From Saccharopolyspora spinosa NRRL 18395 (lineage in GTDB: Bacteria > Actinomycetota > Actinomycetes > Mycobacteriales > Pseudonocardiaceae), in NCBI RefSeq assembly GCF_000194155.1, contig NZ_GL877878.1, positions 1,514,351 through 1,578,350 of the forward strand: 64,000 nucleotides of DNA, given 5' to 3'. Of this stretch, positions 34,246 to 43,194 are shown piece by piece. The notes under the pieces are model-generated. The model saw only the letters and a program-made list of their open reading frames with translations, did not search any database and was not told the DNA's origin. The translations under genes and the position numbers were made by a program. Every line of letters starts with the position of its first letter. The first letter of the stretch is position 1.

Positions 34246-35421
34246 GTGAGCACGCGGATCCAGCTGCCGTTCGACCAACGGAATCCGCTGGAGATCGCGC
34301 CGCTGCTGCGCGAACTGCAGTCCACCGGCACGATCCACGAGGTCTGCACCGCAGTGGGGCATCGGGCGTGGATGGTCACCGGTTACGCAGAGGTGCGGCG
34401 GCTGTTGGGGGACGAACGGCTCGGCCGTTCCCACCCCGATCCGGAGAACGCGTCACGCACCGGGGAATCCGCGCTGTTCGGCGGCCCGATGGGCGACTTC
34501 GACACCGAGCAGGCCGAGCACGCCCGGATGCGGTCGCTGCTCCAGCCGCACTTCTCCCCCAGGCGCATGCGCGCGCTGCGGACACGCGTCGAGGCGTTGA
34601 CCGCGGAACTGCTCGACGACCTGGCCGCACAAGGTGCGCCGGCGGATCTGCACGCAGCGCTCGCGCTGCCGCTGCCGATCCTGGTGATATGCGAGTTGCT
34701 GGGCGTGCCGTACGAGGACCGGGACGCCTTCCGCTCCTGGACCCAGGCCGCAGCCGACATCCGGGACCGGAAGCACTCCGAGCAGGGGCTGGCCGACCTG
34801 TTCGAGTACGGACGCACCTTGGTCGCCCGCAAGCGACAGAACCCGGGCGACGACGTCATCTCCTGGCTGTGCGGCACCGCCGGGGTGACCGATGACGAGG
34901 CCGCCGGACTGTCTATGGCACTGCTGTTCGCCGGACACGAGACGACTGTCGTCCAGATCGGGCTCGGCGCGCTCCTGCTGCTGGCCAACCCGGAGCAGTG
35001 GCTGGCGCTGCTCGACGAACCCGGCTTGGTCGGTGGCGCCGTGGAGGAGATCCTGCGAGCACCTCGCGGAGACGGCGGGGGAATTCCCCGCTACGCCCGC
35101 ACCGACATGGACATCGGTGGCACCACCGTCCACAAAGGAGATCTCGTCCTGCTCAGCAACGACGCGGCCAACCACGACGAAGCCGCGTTCGCCGAGCCGG
35201 AGCGCTTCGACATCGCCCGTGCCGGTGCGAGCCATCTGACCTTCGGGCACGGCCCGCGCTACTGCGTCGGTGCGCCGCTGGCCCGCATCGAGCTGCAGGC
35301 CGTGTTCTCCCAACTGGTTCCGCGGTTCCCGACGATGCGCCTGGCCGTGCCCCTCGACGAGGTGACAGTGCGCCGCGACACGCTCACCGGCGGGCTGACC
35401 GAGCTCCCGGTGACGTGGTGA
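34246..35421 (+). CDS. Cytochrome P450
   Basis: This is a 391-residue soluble bacterial P450. GTG 34246 is chosen because GTGGAGG lies 5 bases upstream; the frame is open further back across the operators. The I-helix oxygen-binding motif is LFAGHETTVVQIG (about residue 230), the K-helix is EEILRAP and the heme loop is LTFGHGPRYCVGAPLARIEL with the axial Cys near residue 343. In the K-helix only the Glu of ExxR is clear: EEILRAP keeps E-I-L-R. A soluble electron donor would be needed and none is adjacent. Probable control is by the divergent TetR. Confidence 0.92.
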   Translation: MSTRIQLPFDQRNPLEIAPLLRELQSTGTIHEVCTAVGHRAWMVTGYAEVRRLLGDERLGRSHPDPENASRTGESALFGGPMGDFDTEQAEHARMRSLLQPHFSPRRMRALRTRVEALTAELLDDLAAQGAPADLHAALALPLPILVICELLGVPYEDRDAFRSWTQAAADIRDRKHSEQGLADLFEYGRTLVARKRQNPGDDVISWLCGTAGVTDDEAAGLSMALLFAGHETTVVQIGLGALLLLANPEQWLALLDEPGLVGGAVEEILRAPRGDGGGIPRYARTDMDIGGTTVHKGDLVLLSNDAANHDEAAFAEPERFDIARAGASHLTFGHGPRYCVGAPLARIELQAVFSQLVPRFPTMRLAVPLDEVTVRRDTLTGGLTELPVTW

Positions 35422-35433
35422 GCTGGCGCGTCA

Positions 35434-35721
35434 TCACCATCCGTACCCGGCGAGCGGCCACCCCGGCGTCGCCGTCACTTCGTTCCCGCTGACGGTCTGG
35501 TCGGCGGAATTGTTGGTGCTCTTGTCCCGGCTGCTGCTACTGCTGCTGCTCTCGCTGGCTTTCCCGTCACTGTTGGACGTGTGATTTCCGGTGTCGCCCG
35601 AGTGGCGCACCGCGACCAGGCTCGCCGTGCCGCTCGCGGCGGCGGATCCGGCGTCGACAGCTCCGAGTGTGAGGGGCAGTGCCAACGCGAGACCGGCCAG
35701 TGCTCGTACCGCTGTCCGCAT
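35434..35721 (-). CDS. Small secreted Ser-rich protein
   Basis: This 95-residue protein has a signal peptide (MRTAVRALAGLALALPLTLG, cleavage near AGSAAAS). The mature region is hydrophilic, with a run of eight Ser (ASESSSSSSSSRDKS-like region) and many Asn/Asp/Thr. No family was recognised. It may be a cell-surface or extracellular peptide. It is convergent with the P450, whose stop is 12 bp away. Confidence 0.6.
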   Translation of the reverse strand: MRTAVRALAGLALALPLTLGAVDAGSAAASGTASLVAVRHSGDTGNHTSNSDGKASESSSSSSSRDKSTNNSADQTVSGNEVTATPGWPLAGYGW

Positions 35722-36072
35722 TTAGATGTCCTCCTGGCTTCGTGCGCGGAGATGTGCTCCCTTTCCGGGATTCCCTTCAGAACCGGGAAATGCGGCGCTC
35801 CAGCCGAGGGTTGGATGTCGAACGCGCATGTTCGTTACCTAAGTCCCTTGTCCATTTCCGCGGATCGTGGATAGCCACCGGCTTCCCACAACACCGAGTT
35901 TTCTACGGCCGCGCCCACATTGCGCCAGGGAAAGACCCGGGCCCGCTCCCTGGCGATTCCCGGGGCGCGCCAACGAGGTTCGCGATTCAGCGCGGCGGCA
36001 CGGACGTGCTCGGGAGCCGCAGGCGTTCCGGAGGAGTTGCGAATCGACGGGGCAACGCCTCTACCATCGGTC
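35722..36072. other. Intergenic region before the large LuxR gene
   Basis: These 351 bp contain the divergent promoters of the small secreted protein and the LuxR regulator. The LuxR frame is open upstream of 36073, but the sequence there has no homology. No palindrome or RNA element was recognised. Confidence 0.4.
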
Positions 36073-38850
36073 ATGGCTATTTCCGGCAGCCGTGCCGGGG
36101 CCGGGCTACGCGGTCGGGACCGCGAATGCGACGTGTTGGATCGCCTGTTGGCGCGAGTCCGGACTGGGCAGAGTTCCGCGTTGGTGCTTCGCGGCGAGCC
36201 CGGCACTGGCAAGACGGCGTTGCTGGACTACGTGCGCGAGCGTGCATCGGGCTGCCACCTCGCCCAAGTCGTGGGTGTGGAGTCGGAGATGGAGCTCGCG
36301 TTCGCCGGTCTGCACCAGCTGTGCGCGCCGATGCTCGACCGACTGGATCGGCTGCCCGAACCGCAGCGGGACGCGCTGCGCGTCGCCTTCGGCCTGCACG
36401 AAGGCGGCGCTCCCGATCGGTTCTTGGTGGGTTTGGCGGTCTTGACGTTGCTCTCGGAGACTGCCGTCGAGCGGCCACTCGTCTGCCTCGTGGACGATGC
36501 GCAGTGGCTGGACCGGGCCTCGGTGCAGGCCATGACGTTCGCGGCGCGCCGCTTGCTGGCCGAACCCGTCGCAGTCGTTTTCGCCGTGCGCGAGCCCACC
36601 GACGACCACGAGCTGCGCGACCTGGCGGGACTCGTCATCACGGGGCTCGCCGATGCCGACGCGGCCCAGCTGCTGGCTTCGGTGATCCACGGGCGGCTGG
36701 ACGAGCAGGTGCGGGACCGGATCATCGCCGAGACCCGGGGCAATCCGCTGGCCCTGCTGGAGTTGCCTCGGGCGTTCACCCCGGCCGAGCTGGCCGGCGG
36801 GTTCGGACTCCCCCGCCCCGGGCCCGTGGCCGGTTGCGTCGAGCAGTGCTTCACCCGCCGGCTCCAGTCCGTTCCGGCCGACACCCGGCGGCTGCTGCTG
36901 ACCGCAGCCGCGGATCCCTCCGGCGACGCCGGCCTGCTCTGGCGGGCGGTCGCGCGGCTCGGGATCGCGGCCGATGCTGCGGCTCCAGCCGAGGCCGCCG
37001 GGCTGATCGAAATCGGTGCCCAGGTGCGTTTCCGGCATCCGCTGGTGCGTTCGGCCACCTACCGGTCGGCGCCACCACAGGAGCGCCAGCAGGTGCACCG
37101 CGCTCTTTCTGAGGTGACCGATCCGGAGGTGGAGCCCGACCGGCGAGCGTGGCACCGCGCCCGCGCGGCCCAGGGGCCGGACGAGGTGGTGGCCGGAGAG
37201 CTGGAACGCTCGGCCGACCGGGCGCAGAATCGCGGCGGCATCGCGGCGGCAGCCGCGTTCTTGGCGAAGGCGACCGAGCTGACGCCGCAGCCGGCTCGCA
37301 GAGGCGCGCGTGCACTGGCCGCCGCACAGACGAAGTTGGACGCCGGTGCTCCCGATGCATCCCTTGGGCTGCTGGCAATCGCGGAAGCGGCACCGCTCGA
37401 CGAGCTCCAGCATGCACGCGCCGACTTGCTGCGCGCCGAAATCGCGCTCGCGGTCAACCGGGGCCGCAATGCTCCGCCGCTGTTGCTGAGGGCTGCCGAG
37501 CGCCTTGAACCGCTCGACGTCGCGCTGGCGCGCGAAACCTACCTCGAAGCGCTTGAGGCGGCGATCTTCACGGGCCGCATCGGCAACGGCGACGATGCAC
37601 TGAGAGCTGCCGAGGCTGCCAGGCCCGCGCCACCCGCACCGCAGCCGCCGCGGCCGATAGACCTCATGCTGGACGGCCTGGCCGTGCGGTTCACCGAAGG
37701 TTTCGCCGCCGGAGCGCCGCAGTTGCAGCGCGCAGTGCAGGCGTTTCGCCTCAGCGATGCGCCCAGCGCGGAAGATCTGCGCTGGGGCGGGCTGGTGTGC
37801 CGCGTCGCCACGGATCTGTGCGACGACGAGGCGTGGCACGAGCTCGCCACGCGCGGACTCAGCCGCGCTCGCGACACCGGCGCGCTCACCGCGCTCGCTA
37901 CCGCGCTCAGCTACTGCGCGGGCGCGCACGTGCATGCCGGCGAGCTCGACGTGGCGTCGGAGATGCTCGACGAGGCTGACGCGATCGCCCAGGCAGCTGG
38001 CAATGCGCCCCACCGCTACGCAGCGATGACGCTCACTGCGACCCGCGGCCGCGAAGGCCCGGCACTGGAGTTGATCGAGACCAGCGCGCGGGATGCCGAC
38101 ACCAGAGGTGAAGGCCGGGCGATCACAATGGCCGACTATGCGACCGCCCTGTTGTACAACGGCCTCGGTGACTACCAGACGGCGTTCGCCGCAGCCGAAC
38201 GGGCCTGCCAGCGCGACCAGCTGAGCGTCTACTGGTGGGCACTGGCCGAGCTGGTCGAGGCGGGCGTCCGGAGTGGGCACCGCGACGTCGCCGCCGACGC
38301 GCTCCAGCGGCTTCAGGAGCGAACGGGCGCGTGCGGCACGGATTGGGCTTTCGGGACCGAGGCTCGTTCACGGGCGTTGCTGAGCGAGGGTGAGCAAGCC
38401 GAGGCGCTGTACCGGGAGGCCACGGAACGGCTCGCACGCAGCCGTGCCGCCGTACATCGTGCACGCGCCCATCTCCTGCACGGCGAATGGCTGCGCCGGG
38501 AGAACCGGAGGCTGGAAGCGCGTGAACAACTCCGTTACGCCCACGACATGTTCAGCCGCATCGGTGCCGAGGCGTTCGCCGAGCGCGCTCGCCGGGAACT
38601 CGTGGCCACCGGCGAAACCGTGCATCGGGTCACACCGCAGACGCTGGTGGTGCTGACCGCGCAGGAGGCGCAGATCGCCCGGTTGGCCCGCGACGGCCAC
38701 ACCAACCCGGAGATCGGCGCCCAGTTGTTCCTCAGCCCCCGCACCGTCGAATGGCACCTGCGCAAGGTGTTCACCAAGCTCGCCATCGGTTCACGCCGGG
38801 AACTCCGCCGAGCTCTGCCCAATGCGGCACTGGTCAACTCACCTGGCTAG
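36073..38850 (+). CDS. Large ATP-binding LuxR family (LAL-type) regulator
   Basis: This 925-residue LAL regulator is intact. ATG 36073 precedes the N-terminal AAA domain (LRGRDRECDVLDRLLARVRT) with Walker A RGEPGTGKTALLDYV at about residue 42 and Walker B LVCLVDDAQWLDRASVQAMT. A long TPR-like helical middle (about 350-840) follows, then a C-terminal LuxR HTH (LTAQEAQIARLARDGHTNPE; SPRTVEWHLRKVFTKLAIGS). LAL proteins often activate secondary-metabolite or sugar operons, but no obvious target is adjacent. Unlike the LuxR gene at 19595, both the P-loop Lys and the frame are preserved. Confidence 0.9.
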   Translation: MAISGSRAGAGLRGRDRECDVLDRLLARVRTGQSSALVLRGEPGTGKTALLDYVRERASGCHLAQVVGVESEMELAFAGLHQLCAPMLDRLDRLPEPQRDALRVAFGLHEGGAPDRFLVGLAVLTLLSETAVERPLVCLVDDAQWLDRASVQAMTFAARRLLAEPVAVVFAVREPTDDHELRDLAGLVITGLADADAAQLLASVIHGRLDEQVRDRIIAETRGNPLALLELPRAFTPAELAGGFGLPRPGPVAGCVEQCFTRRLQSVPADTRRLLLTAAADPSGDAGLLWRAVARLGIAADAAAPAEAAGLIEIGAQVRFRHPLVRSATYRSAPPQERQQVHRALSEVTDPEVEPDRRAWHRARAAQGPDEVVAGELERSADRAQNRGGIAAAAAFLAKATELTPQPARRGARALAAAQTKLDAGAPDASLGLLAIAEAAPLDELQHARADLLRAEIALAVNRGRNAPPLLLRAAERLEPLDVALARETYLEALEAAIFTGRIGNGDDALRAAEAARPAPPAPQPPRPIDLMLDGLAVRFTEGFAAGAPQLQRAVQAFRLSDAPSAEDLRWGGLVCRVATDLCDDEAWHELATRGLSRARDTGALTALATALSYCAGAHVHAGELDVASEMLDEADAIAQAAGNAPHRYAAMTLTATRGREGPALELIETSARDADTRGEGRAITMADYATALLYNGLGDYQTAFAAAERACQRDQLSVYWWALAELVEAGVRSGHRDVAADALQRLQERTGACGTDWAFGTEARSRALLSEGEQAEALYREATERLARSRAAVHRARAHLLHGEWLRRENRRLEAREQLRYAHDMFSRIGAEAFAERARRELVATGETVHRVTPQTLVVLTAQEAQIARLARDGHTNPEIGAQLFLSPRTVEWHLRKVFTKLAIGSRRELRRALPNAALVNSPG

Positions 38851-38924
38851 CTGATCCGATCCGGGCCCGCCCGACGCTGTCGGACAAGCCCGAGTGCGTC
38901 CAATTAGGACGAAATCGGATCAGC
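38850..38924. terminator. Possible bidirectional terminator
   Basis: GCTGATCCGAT (38850-38860) and ATCGGATCAGC (38914-38924) are exact inverted 11-mers flanking a 53-base spacer. They lie at the junction of the convergent LuxR and cupredoxin genes and overlap the end of the latter. The long spacer makes the call uncertain. Confidence 0.35.
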
Positions 38925-39363
38925 CGACGTAGACGTCGAGCTGCATCCCCATTTGCCGGTGGTTGCCGACCGGGCACCAGAAATCGTACACGCCAGGACG
39001 CAATGCCACGGTGAGATCCGCCGCTTGGCCCGCCTGGACGACGGGAGTGCGCGCGTTCGTGACTCCTGGCCCGGCGATCTGCAGGGCGTGCGGAGCCTGC
39101 CCGTTGTTGACGGCCCGGAACGTGTATAGCCCCGGCGGCAGGAAAGCCGGCTGCAAGAGCCGGAAATCGACCATATTGACGACCACGAGGCGCGGCCCGC
39201 CGCCGCCCGCGTGCGCCGTCGGCGCCGGTGATGCCGCAGCCGACGCCCCGGTGCAGACGGCCGCGACCAACACGACCACGCCGAGCAGCACGCCCAGTAA
39301 TGCTCGCCTCGTTCCGCTGGATTTCCTGCCGGAAGACCTGTTCTCGTTCGCTTTGATCAGCAT
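38920..39363 (-). CDS. Membrane-anchored or secreted cupredoxin-like protein
   Basis: This 147-residue protein has an N-terminal basic stretch and one hydrophobic segment (RRALLGVLLGVVVLVAAVCT) acting as signal or anchor, then a small cupredoxin domain. Likely type-1 copper ligands are the His in QAPHALQIAG and the Cys, His and Met in DFWCPVGNHRQMGMQLDVYV, the usual C-x4-H-x4-M arrangement. It probably binds copper outside the membrane for electron transfer or storage. ATG 39363 (MLIKANENRSS) follows GTGGGGGC; longer starts exist. Confidence 0.8.
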   Translation of the reverse strand: MLIKANENRSSGRKSSGTRRALLGVLLGVVVLVAAVCTGASAAASPAPTAHAGGGGPRLVVVNMVDFRLLQPAFLPPGLYTFRAVNNGQAPHALQIAGPGVTNARTPVVQAGQAADLTVALRPGVYDFWCPVGNHRQMGMQLDVYVG

Positions 39364-39761
39364 TGCCGCCCCCACGACAAATTCGGCACCGGGCCGGAAA
39401 AGCGATAGCATCAAGAAAACCATTACCAATTACCAGCCCGGGTGTTCTGACGCTGCGTCCAGGGTAAATCCGCGGCCAGTCCGGTTGGTGCCGCATGTTC
39501 CAGATGTGCATGGAGGAACCGCAGTTGCGGGTCTTGCAGCCGCTGGTGGGCCCCTCCGATCGCCCCTGTGACGATCGCACGGCAAATCTAGGTATGGAAC
39601 TCGGTAGTTCTTACGCCGTTTTCCGCCGCGACTTCGCGCATGGTGGATCGATCGTCCCCGAATCCCCGACGATCGAGGTCGACATGCCCCTGTTCAACGA
39701 CCACCGACAACCCGACAACGCTGCCCGCCCGCGAAGCCCGGCATCTGGCGCGAGAACGAGG
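39364..39761. other. Intergenic stretch without a recognised gene
   Basis: These 398 bp lie upstream of the cupredoxin gene and beyond the LuxR remnant. No homologous frame, repeat or RNA was recognised. Confidence 0.35.
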
Positions 39762-40034
39762 TCAGACCTCGGAGGCTCTCGCATGCTCGGCGATCCATGC
39801 AGCGACCTGGGCGCAGGACGCACCGCCGAGCTTGGCGAATATGTGTTCGACGTGGCTTTCCGCCATGCGCAACGCGATCACCAGCTCGGCCGCGATCCCC
39901 TACGTCTTGCCGACACCACCTACGCCGGTGAGCATCGCGAGCCGCGAGCGGGCCACCATCGACTTCGCTTCGGACAGTTCACGACTCCGTCCGACGAAGC
40001 TGGTCGTGTCAACGGGAATGTTTCCCGCCGCAGG
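39762..40034 (-). pseudogene. LuxR ATPase regulator reduced to its two ends
   Basis: On the minus strand the frame reads IPVDTTSFVGRSRELSEAKS, then RSRLAMLTGVGGVGKT, an AAA P-loop start. It meets a TAG and continues directly as GIAAELVIALRMAESHVEHI, then FAKLGGASCAQVAAWI, a C-terminal LuxR HTH. Several hundred codons between P-loop and HTH are missing, and no start codon remains upstream. It is a deletion relic rather than a small regulator. Confidence 0.7.
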
Positions 40035-40216
40035 TCACGACACGTTCGCCCCCGATCGGCGAAGATCACTGCGTGCCGCGTAGCAAGCCCCGACGGGGTT
40101 GCGCGTGCATTTCCGGCTGCGTATGCCACCGACTTCGCGAACTCCACCACGCGGCGAGCAGCGGTTGACAGTTCCCGTGCCAGGGCCGGACGTCGGCAGA
40201 ACCTCTCCACGGGGGC

Positions 40217-41485
40217 ATGATGCGAACTTCCGAATGCGAGTTGACCAATTCGTCCGCACAGTGGCAGCTGCTGCTGGATCGTGCCGCGTCCCCGATGGCC
40301 TTGCTCGACCCGTACGGTCACTTCGTGCACGTCAACGACGCGCTCTGCTCGGTGCTCGGGTACGGGCGGGACAGCCTGCTCAACCGTCCGCTCGCCGACT
40401 TCACAGTCGGAGAGGTTCGAGGTGACGGAGCGGTGGCCGATCGGCGCTTCAGGCGGTCCGACGCGACCACCTTGTGGATGCGCCAAAGCACATCGCCGAT
40501 CCTCGATCCGGATGGCAAGCCGGATTTGCTGCTCACGCAGTTCCACGAGATCGCAGACCGCCCGGAGACCAACGTCCTCTGGTGCCGGGTGTTCGCCAAC
40601 GCCCCCATCGGTATGGCGCTGCTGGACCTCGACGGCCGTTGGACCGACGTCAACGACGCGTGGTGCGACCTGCTCGGGTACAGCAGGCAGGAGATGCTGG
40701 GATTGCGCTACTCCGACGTCACCTACGCCCGGGACCAGGAGAACGGTTCGGCGGCGCTGGCAGACCTGGTCGAAGGCAAGCAGACCACCGTCAGCCTGAA
40801 GAAGCGCTACCGGCACCGGGATGGCCACCCGATCTGGGTGCTGGTCCGGACCAGCGTGGTCACCGGCCCCGACGAACGCCCGGCGTACCTGGTCAGCCAG
40901 TGCGAGGAGCTCAGCGAACGCTGCGTCTCCGACGCCCACCTCGCCCACCTCGCGCTGCACGACCCGCTGACCGGGCTGGCCAACCGGGCCCTGCTCGCCG
41001 ACCGCCTGGCGCACGGCCTCGCAGAACTCGAACGGGACGGCGGCGTGGTCGCCGTGCTCGTCGCGGACCTCGACGAGCTGAAGCCGGTCAACGACACCTA
41101 CGGGCACGCCGCAGGCGACCGGCTCCTCACCACTACCGCCGACGAGCTGCTGAACGCGGCTCGCCCAGGGGACACCGTGGCCCGGATCGGCGGCGACGAA
41201 TTCGCCGTCATCAGCACGCATCCGGACGTCCGGGCGGCCGAGGAGTTCCGGGACCGCATCGCCCAGCGCCTGCGGATCGAACGCGAAACGCCCGACTACC
41301 GCTTGCGGATCCGGGCCAGCGTCGGGCTGGCCACGACCACCGATCCGGCCACCCCGCCGCAGGTGCTCCTGCACGAGGCCGACCGGGACATGTACCGGCG
41401 CAAGCACGGGATGCGCAGCAGCGCGGGGGAAGCCCCCAGTTGCCCGAGCTGCCACTCCCGGGAGCTGCGCGCAACCGCCCGATGA
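40217..41485 (+). CDS. PAS-PAS-GGDEF diguanylate cyclase
   Basis: This 422-residue cytosolic protein has two PAS domains at about residues 15-120 (PMALLDPYGHFVHVNDALCS) and 125-245 (PIGMALLDLDGRWTDVNDAW). A GGDEF domain occupies about 255-400 (DPLTGLANRALLADRLAHGL; DLDELKPVNDTYGHAAGD; RIGGDEFAVI). The GGDEF signature and Mg2+-binding Asp are intact, so synthesis of c-di-GMP is expected. No RxxD inhibitory site was noted immediately before GGDEF. No EAL domain follows. A Cys pair near the C-terminus (APSCPSCHSRE) is unusual. ATG 40217 or 40220. Confidence 0.9.
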   Translation: MMRTSECELTNSSAQWQLLLDRAASPMALLDPYGHFVHVNDALCSVLGYGRDSLLNRPLADFTVGEVRGDGAVADRRFRRSDATTLWMRQSTSPILDPDGKPDLLLTQFHEIADRPETNVLWCRVFANAPIGMALLDLDGRWTDVNDAWCDLLGYSRQEMLGLRYSDVTYARDQENGSAALADLVEGKQTTVSLKKRYRHRDGHPIWVLVRTSVVTGPDERPAYLVSQCEELSERCVSDAHLAHLALHDPLTGLANRALLADRLAHGLAELERDGGVVAVLVADLDELKPVNDTYGHAAGDRLLTTTADELLNAARPGDTVARIGGDEFAVISTHPDVRAAEEFRDRIAQRLRIERETPDYRLRIRASVGLATTTDPATPPQVLLHEADRDMYRRKHGMRSSAGEAPSCPSCHSRELRATAR

Positions 41486-41516
41486 AGTACCGCAAGCCGC
41501 TCCGCGGGCTCGGTGA

Positions 41517-42212
41517 TCAGTGCGCGAACGCCGTTCCCCCGGTTCGGACGCGGTCGACCTCCGGCCGGTACAGCATCAGCACCGCGGCATCGCCGATCCA
41601 CACCGCGAACACCACGCCGGTGACCGCGGCGGCGACCATGACGAACGGACCGGTCAGGAAGAAGGCCGTGACACCAGCGATCAACCCGATCAGCGCCACT
41701 ACGAAGCCAAACCACCCGACCCACGGAGCGAGCAGCTCGCGGCGCACCATTGCGGCCCCGGTCGTCGAGGCGAACAACGCCACCAGCAGGCCGACCGGAC
41801 CGAGCGACAGCCGGTGCAACTCCGAGAGCACGAACACCGACGACTGGCTCGCGGTCGTCACGTCCCGGGTCATCGAGGCCAGCGCGATCACCGGGAGCAT
41901 GCTCAGCATCGTCGTCGTCGACAGCACGACACCCGCGGCGAACACCACCGGCGAGAACGCCTCAGCGCCGCCCTCGGCACGCTGCAACAGGTGGCGCAGG
42001 TGCCCGACGAACCACAGGAACACCACGGCCGCGAGCGTCCCGAACAGAGCTGCCAGTGACACAGTCACCCGGTTCGCGGCCACGTAGAAGAAGGTCAGGA
42101 CCGGTTCTTCACCGGTCGGTGCGGACGGGTTGAGGAACAAGCTGGCCAGCAGCAACACCGCCGCCGCCAAACCGCTCGCCGCTCCTACGCGCTCCCATGC
42201 ACGTTCGTTCAT
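41517..42212 (-). CDS. Uncharacterised six-helix membrane protein
   Basis: This 231-residue protein starts at ATG 42212 behind CGAGGAGG. About six hydrophobic helices are predicted (GAASGLAAAVLLLASLFLNP; FGTLAAVVFLWFVGHLRHLL; LIGLIAGVTAFFLTGPFVMV). The spacing resembles DUF4386-like bacterial membrane proteins, but I cannot assign a family with confidence. It is convergent with the GGDEF gene and divergent from the DUF1876 gene. Confidence 0.75.
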   Translation of the reverse strand: MNERAWERVGAASGLAAAVLLLASLFLNPSAPTGEEPVLTFFYVAANRVTVSLAALFGTLAAVVFLWFVGHLRHLLQRAEGGAEAFSPVVFAAGVVLSTTTMLSMLPVIALASMTRDVTTASQSSVFVLSELHRLSLGPVGLLVALFASTTGAAMVRRELLAPWVGWFGFVVALIGLIAGVTAFFLTGPFVMVAAAVTGVVFAVWIGDAAVLMLYRPEVDRVRTGGTAFAH

Positions 42213-42444
42213 CGCAGCCTCCTCGGGTCGGATACCGCAAGCCACCGGGTTACCCGCATGGCGAGGTGAAACCACCACCGGACGCACCTGCTCGCCGTCC
42301 GGGAAGAACCGGCGAGGCAGTTCGGTGCGACGGCGAGGAATCACTTCAGCGATGCCAATGGGCTCTGCCGCCCCGCGGCGCGAGTCCGCGATGCTTGGTT
42401 TCCAACGGAGCCGACGGCTCCCGGAGGAACGCGGAGAACCGGCG

Positions 42445-42714
42445 ATGGTTGCGACGAAGCACTGGACCGTCGACGTCTACTTCGACGAGGACGTCGACCA
42501 CACGCACGCCGAGGCGCGGCTGCAGGCTGCGGCCGCCGGGGACCTCCACGGCAAGGGATCGGCGCGGCGCAATCCGGAAGACCGGAGCGTCCCGGAAATC
42601 GGCGACGAGGTGGCCGCCGCCCGAGCCCTGTTCGACCTGGCCCGCCGGCTGCTCAAGACCGCCGAGCACGACGTCGAGCAGATGACGGGCCAGCCCGCCC
42701 ACCTCCACACCTGA
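42445..42714 (+). CDS. DUF1876 domain protein
   Basis: This 89-residue cytoplasmic protein matches DUF1876. KHWTVDVYFDEDVDHTHAEA is the first strand-turn, GKGSARRNPEDRSVPEIGDE the conserved middle and FDLARRLLKTAEHDVEQMTG the C-terminal helix, ending PAHLHT. The fold has been likened to a double-stranded RNA-binding domain; the function is unknown and several actinomycetes carry many copies. ATG 42445 follows GCGGAGAACC. Confidence 0.88.
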   Translation: MVATKHWTVDVYFDEDVDHTHAEARLQAAAAGDLHGKGSARRNPEDRSVPEIGDEVAAARALFDLARRLLKTAEHDVEQMTGQPAHLHT

Positions 42715-43163
42715 TCGGGCCGGTGGAGGTGCGCGATTTCGCGCAGTACCGGCGGTCGTGGAAGACGCAGTGGAAGCGTGCTTGGCAGGCGAGTCCCCAC
42801 CGGTGCGCGCGGCGAGTCGCCGCCAGCGAGGCATCAAATGTGGACCGGATACCGGCCACCTCGAAGGCGCCGTCCGCCTGCTCGTGAAGTCTCAATCTCG
42901 AAACCGGTCAGCAGACTCGCGGGAGTCCGTCCCGGCTCATGCGCAAGGAGTTCTCCGAGCTGGAACGCCACTGCTTGCGAGCCAAGGGGCGGTGGTCGCG
43001 AACTTCCTTCGCCGAGCCGGGGTGTCGATCGGGCCCGAAGGCTGCTTCGCCGCCGGCGACACCGGACATAACGCTCGTGACGCCCTCATCGCCTGACGCA
43101 ACGAGGGCACCTTGCGCCTGCGACCGGCTCCGGCGGGCCGTAATGGCTCCGTTCAGCGAAAGG
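42715..43163. other. Gap without a recognised gene
   Basis: The 449 bp between the DUF1876 gene and the formamidase terminator contain only short frames of arginine-rich composition and no family resemblance. No promoter motif stood out. Confidence 0.4.
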
Positions 43164-43189
43164 GGCAGCGGCCCCGCGGGGCCGCTGCC
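43164..43189 (-). terminator. Terminator of the formamidase operon
   Basis: GGCAGCGGCCCC and GGGGCCGCTGCC pair perfectly over 12 bp with a 2-base centre. The hairpin begins 5 bases beyond the fmdA stop on the minus strand. Confidence 0.75.
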
Positions 43190-43194
43190 GGTGG

